From Clostridia bacterium (GTDB taxonomy: Bacteria; Bacillota; DAOUPZ01), in NCBI GenBank assembly GCA_030625885.1, contig DAOUPZ010000026.1:1-44626 (forward strand): a DNA stretch of 44,626 bases, written 5' to 3'. The notes beneath the pieces were generated by a model that was not told where the DNA came from, did no database searches, and saw nothing but the letters and a program-made list of their open reading frames with translations. The stretch's first letter is position 1; each line of letters starts with the position of its first letter. This document shows positions 6,898 to 14,839 of the stretch, piece by piece. Made by a program: the position numbers and the translations under genes.

Positions 6898-8352
6898 ATG
6901 AGTGAAGTTCAATTAGAAAGACAAGAATTGAAAAAGGCGATGGGGCTGTTTGATTTCTTTACGCTTGGTTTTGGTGCGATGGTTGGTGTTGGCTGGGTTG
7001 TTACGGTAGGGAGCTGGATTGCCAATGCGGGTGGCCCGATAGGTGCTATTATTGCTTTTACAATCGGGGGACTGATGTTGTTACCGATTACGTATGCTTA
7101 TGGTGAAATGACAGCATCTATGCCGGTTGCCGGTGGCGAGATCGCGTATGCTTATCGTGCATTTGGATCTACGGCTTCGTTCTATACAGGTTGGGTTTTA
7201 TGTTTTGGTTATGCATTCCTGTGTCCTTGGGAATGTGTTGCCATTGGCCGTTTAGTGGGTAGTTTGATACCTGCTATGAAGGTGATGCCAATTTATGAAG
7301 TAATGGGCTTTACGGTTTATCTACCCCTTCTTATTTTAGATCTAGTGGTTGCAGGTGCAATTATCTGGATGAATGTTTTAGGTGTTGATAAAGTTGCGAA
7401 ATTTCAAAGCGGTATGACAAACTTCCTATTGGTTTGTTCAGCTATTTTTATCATTACTGGTTTTATCAAAGGAAACATAGGCAATGCTCAACCGTTTATT
7501 GGTCATTCCTTAAAAGGGTTTAGTACATTTGGTGGTATTGTGGCTGTGTTAGCCATTACACCGTTCTTCTTCGCTGGATTTGATACCATTCCGCAGGGGG
7601 CTGAAGAAGCTGGGGAAGGAATGGATTACAATAGTTTGGGGAAAGTATTGAGTTTAGCAGTTGGTGCAGGTGTTATCTTTTATGCATTAGCCATTATGTC
7701 TGTGTCCATGGTTATGCCTTGGAAGGAACTGGTTAACTTGGATTTCCCAGCTGCAGATGCGATGATGACAGTAGCACCGATGATTGGTCGTCTCGTTCTG
7801 ATAGGTGCATTATGTGGGCTTTTGACAACATTCAATGCGTTCTTTGTTGCTTCTACTCGGGTATTATTTGGAATGGGTCGTGCGCGTCTTTTACCGGAAT
7901 GGTTTGGTAAAATTGATGATAAATATCAAACACCTACTAATGCTAATATTTTCGTAGGGGCTTTAACCGTCGTAGCACCATTTATTGGTACAGCTATTTT
8001 ACTTCCCATTGTTGATGTAGGGTCGTTATGCTTTATGTTAGCGTGGTTATTGGTTTCTGCTTCTGCTGTTTCAATGCGTAAAAACAAGCCAAATATGAAG
8101 AGACCGTATCAAATGCCAGGCGGGATTACAACAGGTTATGTTGCAGTTTTAATGGCGATTATATTTACGTTAGTATTAGTCCTTCCAGGTAGTCCTGGTG
8201 CATTGGTTTGGCCTTTAGAATGGATTGTATTTGGCGCTTGGTTGATTTTAGGTATTGTCTTCTATTACTTGGCTAAACCAGGCCGTGATTCTATTACAGA
8301 AAAAGAACGTGAATATTTAATCTTTGGTGATTGGGCAATGGAAGAAGAATAA
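6898..8352 (+). CDS. APC-family amino-acid permease (paralogue 2)
   Basis: A 484-residue polytopic carrier with GFGAMVGVGW (24-33) in helix 1 and about 12 helices. It is closely similar to the 481-residue permease at 1171-2616 across the whole length, down to the tail YLIFGDWAMEEE. The start has GGGGGG upstream with 8-base spacing. Unlike its paralogue it has a 650-base leader with two NAG-array/terminator units, immediately downstream of a HutP homologue, so transcript elongation control in response to an amino acid (histidine in the B. subtilis system) is the natural hypothesis. The substrate itself is not deducible from sequence. Confidence 0.92.
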   Translation: MSEVQLERQELKKAMGLFDFFTLGFGAMVGVGWVVTVGSWIANAGGPIGAIIAFTIGGLMLLPITYAYGEMTASMPVAGGEIAYAYRAFGSTASFYTGWVLCFGYAFLCPWECVAIGRLVGSLIPAMKVMPIYEVMGFTVYLPLLILDLVVAGAIIWMNVLGVDKVAKFQSGMTNFLLVCSAIFIITGFIKGNIGNAQPFIGHSLKGFSTFGGIVAVLAITPFFFAGFDTIPQGAEEAGEGMDYNSLGKVLSLAVGAGVIFYALAIMSVSMVMPWKELVNLDFPAADAMMTVAPMIGRLVLIGALCGLLTTFNAFFVASTRVLFGMGRARLLPEWFGKIDDKYQTPTNANIFVGALTVVAPFIGTAILLPIVDVGSLCFMLAWLLVSASAVSMRKNKPNMKRPYQMPGGITTGYVAVLMAIIFTLVLVLPGSPGALVWPLEWIVFGAWLILGIVFYYLAKPGRDSITEKEREYLIFGDWAMEEE

Positions 8353-8374
8353 TATACTAATTATATATGTGATG

Positions 8375-8390
8375 TGGCATGAAAATTGCA
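8375..8390 (+). promoter_or_regulatory. Sigma-54 type (-24/-12) promoter
   Basis: TGGCATGAAAATTGCA has the invariant GG (8376-8377) and GC (8388-8389) separated by exactly 10 bases and matches the sigma-54 consensus TGGCACG-N4-TTGCA at all but one position. Predicted start near 8401. It would drive the unknown 8730 gene and the ornithine cyclodeaminase-like gene and would require an enhancer-binding activator, none of which is encoded in the window. Confidence 0.65.
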
Positions 8391-8420
8391 AAATATAAAA
8401 GTGTGATAAGCATAGATGGA

Positions 8421-8450
8421 GAGGGAATATAGCATTAGCTATGTTCCCTC
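8421..8450 (+). other. Strong hairpin in the sigma-54 leader
   Basis: A 13-bp stem GAGGGAATATAGC/GCTATGTTCCCTC with loop ATTA. There is no T run after it, so it is not a classical terminator; it could end permease-2 transcription less efficiently, stabilise the downstream message or bind a regulator. Between it and 8730 I see only a 13-codon frame at 8647-8688 after AAGGAGG, which is not convincing. Confidence 0.55.
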
Positions 8451-8729
8451 CCTCCCCTACTAAATATGAATATTCCCTAATATAGGATTTAGCCTTTTTA
8501 TAAGTGTGATGGTAACAATTAAAATGAAAAGTCATTTTGCTATTGCTTCCCAAGGGCATAAAAGCAAGGATTTGCATTTTAACGTGACAATCATGGTAAT
8601 AAAAAGGCTATTTTTATGGGCAATTTAAGGAGGAAAATAAGATTTTATGAAGAATACCTTCAGTGAAAAATGTAGAAAATTGAAATAACTCATCAAGTGT
8701 ATTTTTAATGTTTATAGGAGGGGAAATTG

Positions 8730-9128
8730 ATGGCACATAATTCACAACAGTTTAAAGAAATAATGGCCCAAGCTAAAAAGTTAGAGAATCAATGTTGGTT
8801 AGGTTTTAAATCCTTACTGGAAAATGTAGTAGCTGGTGAAAAAAATGGATTTAGAATTATCTTAATGAGTAAAGAGGAAAGTAAGTTTTGTTATGACGGT
8901 ATATCCTTTTTTCTTCGCAGCACTCAAGATTTTGAAAAAGGATATATTGAAATGGGGTATATTCAACAACCCGAAGATGAGGAAAAGCAGTATCATGTTA
9001 CGCATCAATATACGATAGATATAGAAGACAATGTTGCACTTAATGGTCAACCCTGTAAGCTATGTATAGAAGAATTAGGGAATGATTTTTATAAAATTTT
9101 GAGTGAGATCAAAGAACTGATGGTTTAA
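8730..9128 (+). CDS. Unrecognised 132-residue protein
   Basis: The start at ATG 8730 is preferred over TTG 8727 because AGGAGGGG sits 6 bases upstream. The protein is soluble and acidic; the N-terminal 35 residues (MAHNSQQFKEIMAQAKKLENQCWLGFKSLL) look helical and the remainder alternates strand-like segments with charged turns, ending in a helix. Three cysteines (NQCW, KFCY, PCKLC gives two more nearby) do not make a recognised metal site. I know of no family. It sits 39 bases before the ornithine cyclodeaminase-family gene, behind the sigma-54 type promoter, so the two are probably one operon and it may have a role in the same amino-acid pathway (inference). Confidence 0.6.
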   Translation: MAHNSQQFKEIMAQAKKLENQCWLGFKSLLENVVAGEKNGFRIILMSKEESKFCYDGISFFLRSTQDFEKGYIEMGYIQQPEDEEKQYHVTHQYTIDIEDNVALNGQPCKLCIEELGNDFYKILSEIKELMV

Positions 9129-9167
9129 AAAGGCGTTATTGTAATCATGAAAATTGGAGGCAATCAT

Positions 9168-10157
9168 ATGTTGATTTTATCCCGAGAGGAAATCGAGCCA
9201 TTAATATCAATGTCTCAAACAATTGATATTATGAAGCAAGCCTTTATGGAATATGCCTCTCATAAGACGAAGGTACCTGTAAGAACACCTATTTCTGTAG
9301 AAAAAAAGAAAGGGCAAGCGCTTTTTATGCCAGCTTATTTAGAAGAAACAGAAGGGCTGGGATTAAAAGTCGTTACGGTATTTCCAGAGAATCATAAAAA
9401 AGGGCAGCCCACCATTTACGGTGTCATTTTGCTCAATGATGTAGAAACTGGAAAACCGTTGGCTTTAATGGATGCTTCATATATTACAGCTTTAAGGACA
9501 GGTGCTGTTTCAGGTTTAGCAACGGCATATCTAGCAAAACAAGATGCAAAAGTCGTTACGGTTTTTGGAGCTGGAAAGCAAGCGAGAACGCAATTAGAGG
9601 CAGTATGTGCCGTAAGAGAAATTGAAAGGGTCCATATTTTTGATTATGACCATAAAGCAGCTTTGGTCTATAAACAAGATATGGAAAAAGTGTTGCCCCG
9701 TATACAAATTGATGTACTGAAAGAGCAAGACAAAAACGGTGCTGTAACAGAGTCTGATATTATTATTACAGCAACAACATCAAAGGAACCTGTTTTTGAT
9801 GGGCGCTATTTAGAGCCGGGGACGCATATTAACGCCGTAGGGTCCTTTAGATCTGATATGCAAGAGGTAGATTCCATTACACTTCAGAAGTCAAAAATCA
9901 TTGTTGATTCCCTTCAAGCCGTTCTTGACGAAGCGGGTGATATTATAATTCCTTTAAGTAAAAAAGTCATTCAGCAAAATGATATCATGGGGGAATTGGG
10001 CGACATTTTTTTAAATAATACAGAAGGTCGTATTAACGATGAAGAGATAACCTATTTTAAATCTGTGGGATTGGCAATTCAAGATATATCTGTAGGCAAA
10101 TATATTTATGATCAAGCAAAAACACACAATATAGGACAAGAAATAGAATTATCATAA
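9168..10157 (+). CDS. Ornithine cyclodeaminase / mu-crystallin family enzyme
   Basis: A 329-residue member of the OCD/mu-crystallin/archaeal alanine dehydrogenase family. Residues 64-73 (LGLKVVTVFP) hold the conserved lysine (Lys67), TALRTGA (107-113) the substrate arginine region, and VFGAGKQAR (132-140) the NAD-binding Rossmann loop. Family members convert ornithine to proline plus ammonia, or reversibly reduce imino acids; which one applies here is open. ATG 9168 is chosen because GGAGG lies 7 bases upstream; ATG 9147 in the same frame lacks a ribosome site. It follows the 8730 gene by 39 bases under the sigma-54 type promoter. Confidence 0.85.
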   Translation: MLILSREEIEPLISMSQTIDIMKQAFMEYASHKTKVPVRTPISVEKKKGQALFMPAYLEETEGLGLKVVTVFPENHKKGQPTIYGVILLNDVETGKPLALMDASYITALRTGAVSGLATAYLAKQDAKVVTVFGAGKQARTQLEAVCAVREIERVHIFDYDHKAALVYKQDMEKVLPRIQIDVLKEQDKNGAVTESDIIITATTSKEPVFDGRYLEPGTHINAVGSFRSDMQEVDSITLQKSKIIVDSLQAVLDEAGDIIIPLSKKVIQQNDIMGELGDIFLNNTEGRINDEEITYFKSVGLAIQDISVGKYIYDQAKTHNIGQEIELS

Positions 10158-10192
10158 TTCGAGTTGGAAAAAAGTTTATTTATACCAATATA

Positions 10193-10222
10193 TTGAAATG
10201 CAAGGTAATAATTTGTTATTAT
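10193..10222 (+). promoter_or_regulatory. Candidate sigma-A promoter for the AOR gene
   Basis: TTGAAA (10193-10198), 18-base spacer, TATTAT (10217-10222). About 170 bases of leader follow, containing an AAAGGAGGAG sequence (10312-10321) not linked to the gene start. Confidence 0.4.
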
Positions 10223-10399
10223 AAGAAAGAAGGAAATATTTATAGGCATAGCGAACAAATACATGAATAAACTTTAATTGAAGAAACATATGTAATAAAT
10301 TAATATAACTGAAAGGAGGAGATTAAAGGACGGAGAGAATGTACGCACTTTAAATGGTAGAAAGCAGGAAGAGAAAAAATTAACTGGGGGGTTAATATT

Positions 10400-12130
10400 A
10401 TGGAGAAAATTTTAAGAATTAACATGGCTGATTTAACTACTTCTGAAGAAGCAGTTAAAGAGGAGTACAAGTTTTTAGGCGGAAGATCTTTAACGGATCA
10501 AATTATTGTGGATGAAGTGGATCCTAAATGTCATGCATTAGGCCCTAACAACAAATTTGTTATTGGTGTGGGTATGCTAACGGGTACAACGGCACCTTGT
10601 TCCGGACGTCTTTCTGCTGGGGCAAAGAGCCCATTGACCGGTGGTATTAAAGAAAGTAATGCAGGTGGTCCTGGCGGCATCATGCTGGCTCGGATGGGTA
10701 TCAAAGCTGTTGTTGTTGAAGGTAAACCTGAAGATGATAAATTCTATATTATTCGCATTACGCCTGCTGGTGCAGAAATTTTAGAAGCACCTGAAGAAAT
10801 TATCGGAAAAGGCACATATGATACAGCTAAAGTTTTAATAGAGAAGTATCCAAAATCTAATGTAATGGCAATTGGCCAAGCGGGTGAAGAAAGATGTGCG
10901 GCATCATGTATTTCCGTAACCAATAATGAAGGAGATCCTTCCAGAAACTTTGGTCGGGGTGGTTTAGGTGCTGTTTTAGGCTCTAAGAAAGTAAAAGCTA
11001 TTGTAATTAATAATGAGGGTAAAAGAGATGGATTCTTACCAATTGCAAGACCGGATGAATTTAAACCAGTAGCCAAAGAATTATCTAAAATGGCAAACGA
11101 AGCAGGTAAAGGATTACGTGCTTATGGTACAGCGGTATTGGTTACACCTGTAAATAAAGTGGGTGGATTGCCGACTAAAAACTGGCATACTGGTCAAGAC
11201 GAAAACTTTGAAAAAATAACAGGTCAAGCAATCCATGCGCTGGCGGAAGAAAATGGCGGTCAGTGGGGCCATGCTTGTCATCCTGGTTGTGTCATTCAAT
11301 GCTCCAATATTGTTAATGACAAAGATGGTAACTATATTACCGGTTCATTAGAGTTTGAAACAGTTGCATTATTTGGATCTAATTGTTTGATTGATGATAT
11401 TGAAACCATTGCATGGTGCGATAGAATGTGTGATGATTTTGGTGTAGATACCATTGATACAGGTTGTGTTGCTGGTGCTGCGATGGATGCTGGCTTAATT
11501 GAATGGGGCGACAAAGAAGGTTTGAAAAACTTTGTAGCTGAGATCGGTAAAAAGACACCTTTGGGACTTTTGATTGCATCCGGTGTAGAAACATTCTGTA
11601 AAGTATATGGTCAAAGCCGTGTGCCTGCTACTAAAGGTCAATCCATTGCTGCTTATGATCCACGTGCTTGCAAAGGTACAGGTGTTACCTATGCAACATC
11701 TCAAATGGGTGGAGATCATACCTTTGGTAATGCATTACCAGGCCGTGGTAAAGATGTTAATCCTAACTTGCCAGATCATCAAGTTGGTGTTATCCGGATG
11801 CTGCAAATTCTTTCTGCATCCATTATCGATAGTACAGGTACTTGTTTATTCGTAGGTCCTTCTGTAACAAAATTGCCTTATATCACCAAAATGGTTAATG
11901 CGCGTTACGGAATAGATATGACAGAAGAAGATATGATTGAATTTGGTAAGAAAGTATTGACTCAAGAAAAAGAATTTAATAGAGCAGCAGGATTATTAGA
12001 CGTTGATATGCCTGAATGGTTCAAGATTGAAAAATTAGCACCATTTGATTTGGTATTTGACGTACCCGAAGAAGATGTTGCGAATGTTCAAAACTTTGAT
12101 GTTGAGATGGATACGACTCGCGTTTGGTAA
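10400..12130 (+). CDS. Aldehyde ferredoxin oxidoreductase family protein
   Basis: A 576-residue homologue of tungsten/molybdenum-pterin aldehyde:ferredoxin oxidoreductases (about 600 residues). The N-terminal domain shows the pterin-binding APCSGRLSAGAKSPLTGG (65-82) and the following NAGGPGG. Cluster cysteines are Cys293, Cys297 and Cys301 (CHPGCVIQC) with the distal Cys482 (GTCLF); the first spacing is C-x3-C rather than the C-x2-C I recall for Pyrococcus AOR. It should oxidise an aldehyde to the acid with ferredoxin reduction in the cytoplasm. In amino-acid fermenters such enzymes handle aldehydes from 2-oxo acids, which fits the neighbourhood (inference). Start has GGGGGG at 9-base spacing; own terminator follows. 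Confidence 0.9.
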   Translation: MEKILRINMADLTTSEEAVKEEYKFLGGRSLTDQIIVDEVDPKCHALGPNNKFVIGVGMLTGTTAPCSGRLSAGAKSPLTGGIKESNAGGPGGIMLARMGIKAVVVEGKPEDDKFYIIRITPAGAEILEAPEEIIGKGTYDTAKVLIEKYPKSNVMAIGQAGEERCAASCISVTNNEGDPSRNFGRGGLGAVLGSKKVKAIVINNEGKRDGFLPIARPDEFKPVAKELSKMANEAGKGLRAYGTAVLVTPVNKVGGLPTKNWHTGQDENFEKITGQAIHALAEENGGQWGHACHPGCVIQCSNIVNDKDGNYITGSLEFETVALFGSNCLIDDIETIAWCDRMCDDFGVDTIDTGCVAGAAMDAGLIEWGDKEGLKNFVAEIGKKTPLGLLIASGVETFCKVYGQSRVPATKGQSIAAYDPRACKGTGVTYATSQMGGDHTFGNALPGRGKDVNPNLPDHQVGVIRMLQILSASIIDSTGTCLFVGPSVTKLPYITKMVNARYGIDMTEEDMIEFGKKVLTQEKEFNRAAGLLDVDMPEWFKIEKLAPFDLVFDVPEEDVANVQNFDVEMDTTRVW

Positions 12131-12143
12131 TTTAAATATATAT

Positions 12144-12171
12144 AAAAGAGAGCCTTTGGGCTCTCTTTTTA
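12144..12171 (+). terminator. Terminator of AOR gene
   Basis: Perfect 11-bp stem AAAAGAGAGCC/GGCTCTCTTTT, loop TTTG, T run. Confidence 0.93.
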
Positions 12172-12208
12172 TACTATAGCAGTTTTATAAGTATATGTAA
12201 TGCAATAA

Positions 12209-12352
12209 AGAACTTACATTGCAGGTTTGCAGGAAAAGCACAGGAAAGATGGGGAAATTCCAGAAGGCACGAGTGGTGTATCACATGTTGCCAGAGCCAT
12301 TATAAATGCAAAATCTTTATTGAGAATCATATACTTGCTACTTTATGCATAA
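12209..12352 (+). other. Possible decayed coding fragment
   Basis: Between the AOR terminator and the radical SAM gene, a 47-codon frame without start codon contains GLQEKHRKDGEIPEGTSGVS and HVARAIINAKSLL, noticeably more protein-like and less AT rich than the flanks. I cannot match it to a family, and it may be chance. Confidence 0.2.
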
Positions 12353-12400
12353 CTATTATCCCCTAAGAAGGATATAAGGTAAGAAAAGTGGGAAGATATA

Positions 12401-13390
12401 ATGAATGATCTTCTAGAGCAGATAAAAGGAGCTTTTGGGAAAATGGAAAAACGCTATCGCATTTATTCTGAGTATCTAAAAGAAAAATATGGCACCAAGG
12501 TTTATAAAATACCGATTAATCTTCCTGTTACCTGCCCCAATCGAGATGGAACAGTAGGTGTCGGAGGGTGTATCTATTGTGGTGAGGAAGGTGCTGGGTT
12601 TGAGAATCTTTCTAACCAACTGTCAGTACAGGAACAAATTGAAATAAATACGCAATATATTAGAGAAAAGTATAAAGCAGAGAAATTTATCGCTTACTTT
12701 CAAAATTACACCAATACTTTCTTGCCTTTAAAGGACTTTAAGGAATATGTTTATCAAGCCTGTCAGGATGACGTTGTTCAAATTGCTATTTCAACCCGGC
12801 CTGATTGTATCAATAATTCATATCTAGAGGTTCTTAATGATCTAAAGAAGGAAAAGGGAATAGACATTGCAATTGAACTCGGGTTACAAACTGTAAATTA
12901 TCATACCTTGAAAAAAATTAATCGAGGCCATACACTTGCCGAATTGGTGGATGCCGTTCTACAGATTAAACAATATGGTTTTGAGAGTTGTATTCATCTT
13001 ATTTTAAATTTACCCTGGGATGATCAAGATGATGTGATAGAAAATGCCAAGTTATTATCTGCTTTAAGAGTAGAACAAGTTAAACTTCATTCTTTGTATA
13101 TTGTTGAAGGTACTCTTTTGGGGAAACGATATCAGGAAAGTGATTTGCAAATGATTGCTATGGAAGAATATATAGAGCGTGTGATTACTTTTTTAGAGTA
13201 CTTGGATCCGGATGTCGTTGTTCAACGATTGATAGGTAGAGCACCAAAGGAAGGGACGCTTTTTGTCAATTGGAATACAAGCTGGTGGAAAATAAGGGAT
13301 ATGATTGAGGGAAAAATGGAAGAAAGCGAGAGTTATCAAGGAAAACAGTTTGATTATTTAAATGGAAAAGCACTAAGGAAATTTGACTAA
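12401..13390 (+). CDS. Radical SAM protein, YhcC/TIGR01212 family
   Basis: A 329-residue radical S-adenosylmethionine protein. The N-terminal YGTKVYKIPINLPVTCPNRD and the cluster cysteines Cys45, Cys57 and Cys60 in CPNRDG...GGCIYC give the TIGR01212 pattern, in which the first spacing is much longer than the classical C-x3-C-x2-C. The central EKFIAYFQNYTNTFLPL and ELGLQTVNYHTLKKINRGHT segments are typical of the family. The reaction is unknown for this family. Start at ATG 12401 with a weak GGGAAG site; no stronger alternative. It stands alone between AOR and the carbamoyl phosphate synthase genes. Confidence 0.88.
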   Translation: MNDLLEQIKGAFGKMEKRYRIYSEYLKEKYGTKVYKIPINLPVTCPNRDGTVGVGGCIYCGEEGAGFENLSNQLSVQEQIEINTQYIREKYKAEKFIAYFQNYTNTFLPLKDFKEYVYQACQDDVVQIAISTRPDCINNSYLEVLNDLKKEKGIDIAIELGLQTVNYHTLKKINRGHTLAELVDAVLQIKQYGFESCIHLILNLPWDDQDDVIENAKLLSALRVEQVKLHSLYIVEGTLLGKRYQESDLQMIAMEEYIERVITFLEYLDPDVVVQRLIGRAPKEGTLFVNWNTSWWKIRDMIEGKMEESESYQGKQFDYLNGKALRKFD

Positions 13391-13491
13391 GATAAGTATT
13401 TATGTTATATTTAATGAAATTTAAAACCATCATGGGAATTGCATAGTAACCTTTAAATTGGTACGAGAGACCAGAAAGGGAGGGAAATACG

Positions 13492-13593
13492 ATGAGCATC
13501 ATCGATACGCATTATTTTTATGTAAAAAAGCAGGACACATATGAAGGATTAAAGAAAATCATACAGGGAAAAATATATTATTTGTTAATTTAA
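13492..13593 (+). CDS. Possible 33-residue small protein
   Basis: ATG 13492 follows AAAGGGAGGG by 7 bases, an excellent ribosome site, and opens MSIIDTHYFYVKKQDTYEGL plus 13 more residues (ending YYLLI). The stop codon is overlapped by the stem of an intrinsic terminator, so the frame is neatly packaged as a short transcriptional unit. No family recognised. It could be a real small protein or the end of a leader. Confidence 0.4.
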   Translation: MSIIDTHYFYVKKQDTYEGLKKIIQGKIYYLLI

Positions 13594-13633
13594 GACAATA
13601 TGGTGGCTGATACAGCCTCTTTATTGTCTTTTC
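13592..13633 (+). terminator. Terminator upstream of carA
   Basis: AAGACAATA/TATTGTCTT outer stem with an inner GGCT/AGCC pairing, followed by TTCT. It ends the short unit at 13492 or acts as an attenuator for carAB. Confidence 0.7.
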
Positions 13634-13649
13634 TATTGCCCATAATTAT

Positions 13650-13689
13650 AATGCTTGGGTTAATATTTATATGAAATAAACCAAGCGTT
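13650..13689 (+). promoter_or_regulatory. Imperfect inverted repeat ahead of carA
   Basis: AATGCTTGG (13650-13658) pairs with CCAAGCGTT (13681-13689) with one G-U, and an inner ATTT/AAAT continues the stem. No T run follows. It could be an operator or an RNA hairpin in the carAB leader; it does not look like a PyrR-binding loop. Confidence 0.35.
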
Positions 13690-13744
13690 ATTTCAAATAA
13701 TAAGAGAACGAGATGATGATTGTATGAAGAGGAGGAATCATGAT

Positions 13745-14839
13745 ATGAAAGCGACATTATTATTGGAAAATGGAATGTGCTTTACTGGAAAAGCGTTTGG
13801 TGAAATAAAGGAAACCGTTGGAGAAGTGGTATTTAACACAGGGATGACAGGATATCAGGAAGTTTTGACGGATCCTTCTTATTATGGACAGATCGTTACC
13901 ATGACTTACCCACTGATTGGCAATTATGGTGTTAATCTGGATGATATAGAATCCAATGGGCCCAAAGTAAGTGCATTTATTGTACGGGAAAGGAGTCAGG
14001 CGCCACATAATTTTCGGTGCGAGATGGAACTGGAGACCTACCTAAAAAAGCATGGTATTATGGGGTTGGAAGGTATTGATACACGTGCCCTAACCAAAGT
14101 GCTCAGAAACAAGGGAACGATGTGTGGTGTCTTGACTGTAGGAGAAGTTAGGGAGCAGGAAGATGACTTAATGTATAAGATAAAGCGTTTTGATAACTCG
14201 GAAGCTGTAAAAAATGTAACAACTGATCAGCCTCATGTGATAGAAGGAAATGGGCCGCATATTGCGGTTTTGGATTTTGGTATTAAGCAAAATATTTTAA
14301 GGTCTTTCCAAAAACGCGGGTGCAAATTAACGGTTTTCCCTGCTCTTTCAGATTCCCAAATGATTTTAAACCACAAACCAGATGGGATCTTTTTATCAAA
14401 TGGTCCAGGAGATCCTAAGGATGTGCCGCAGATTATTGAAAACATAAAAACATTGATATTTGAAAAGCCAACATTTGGTATCTGTTTGGGTCATCAATTG
14501 ATTTGTTTGGCCATGGGAGGAGATACTGAGCGGCTTAAATTTGGACATCGAGGATGTAACCATCCTGTTAAAGACCTGAGGCAGGATCGTGTTTATATTA
14601 CTTCTCAAAATCATGGGTATGTGGTACAAGAGGAAAGCATTAAAGATTTACCATTGGAAGTGACGCACATTAATTTAAATGATGGTACGATTGAAGGTTT
14701 TGTGCACAAAGAAGCGTCCATTATGTCTGTTCAGTATCATCCGGAAGCTTCACCGGGCCCGCAAGAATCAGGATATTTATTTGATGAATTTATTTCTAAG
14801 GTGAAAGGAGAAATGGTATGTCAAAAGATACACGGATAA
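13745..14839 (+). CDS. carA: Carbamoyl-phosphate synthase small (glutaminase) subunit
   Basis: A 364-residue CarA, normal length. The N-terminal half ([28 protein letters not shown]) is the CPSase small-subunit domain; the C-terminal half is a class I glutamine amidotransferase with nucleophile Cys247 in GICLGHQL and His332/Glu334 in [10 protein letters not shown]. It hydrolyses glutamine and channels ammonia to CarB for arginine and pyrimidine synthesis. ATG 13745 is chosen because GAGGAGG is 9 bases upstream; ATG 13724 precedes that site. The 3' end overlaps carB by 22 bases, implying translational coupling. Confidence 0.96.
   Translation: MKATLLLENGMCFTGKAFGEIKETVGEVVFNTGMTGYQEVLTDPSYYGQIVTMTYPLIGNYGVNLDDIESNGPKVSAFIVRERSQAPHNFRCEMELETYLKKHGIMGLEGIDTRALTKVLRNKGTMCGVLTVGEVREQEDDLMYKIKRFDNSEAVKNVTTDQPHVIEGNGPHIAVLDFGIKQNILRSFQKRGCKLTVFPALSDSQMILNHKPDGIFLSNGPGDPKDVPQIIENIKTLIFEKPTFGICLGHQLICLAMGGDTERLKFGHRGCNHPVKDLRQDRVYITSQNHGYVVQEESIKDLPLEVTHINLNDGTIEGFVHKEASIMSVQYHPEASPGPQESGYLFDEFISKVKGEMVCQKIHG

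Noticed and set aside
12276-12295. Second sigma-54 like site (GGCACGAGTGGTGTAT)
   Set aside because: The -12 GC is GT here, and the sequence lies within the protein-like fragment.
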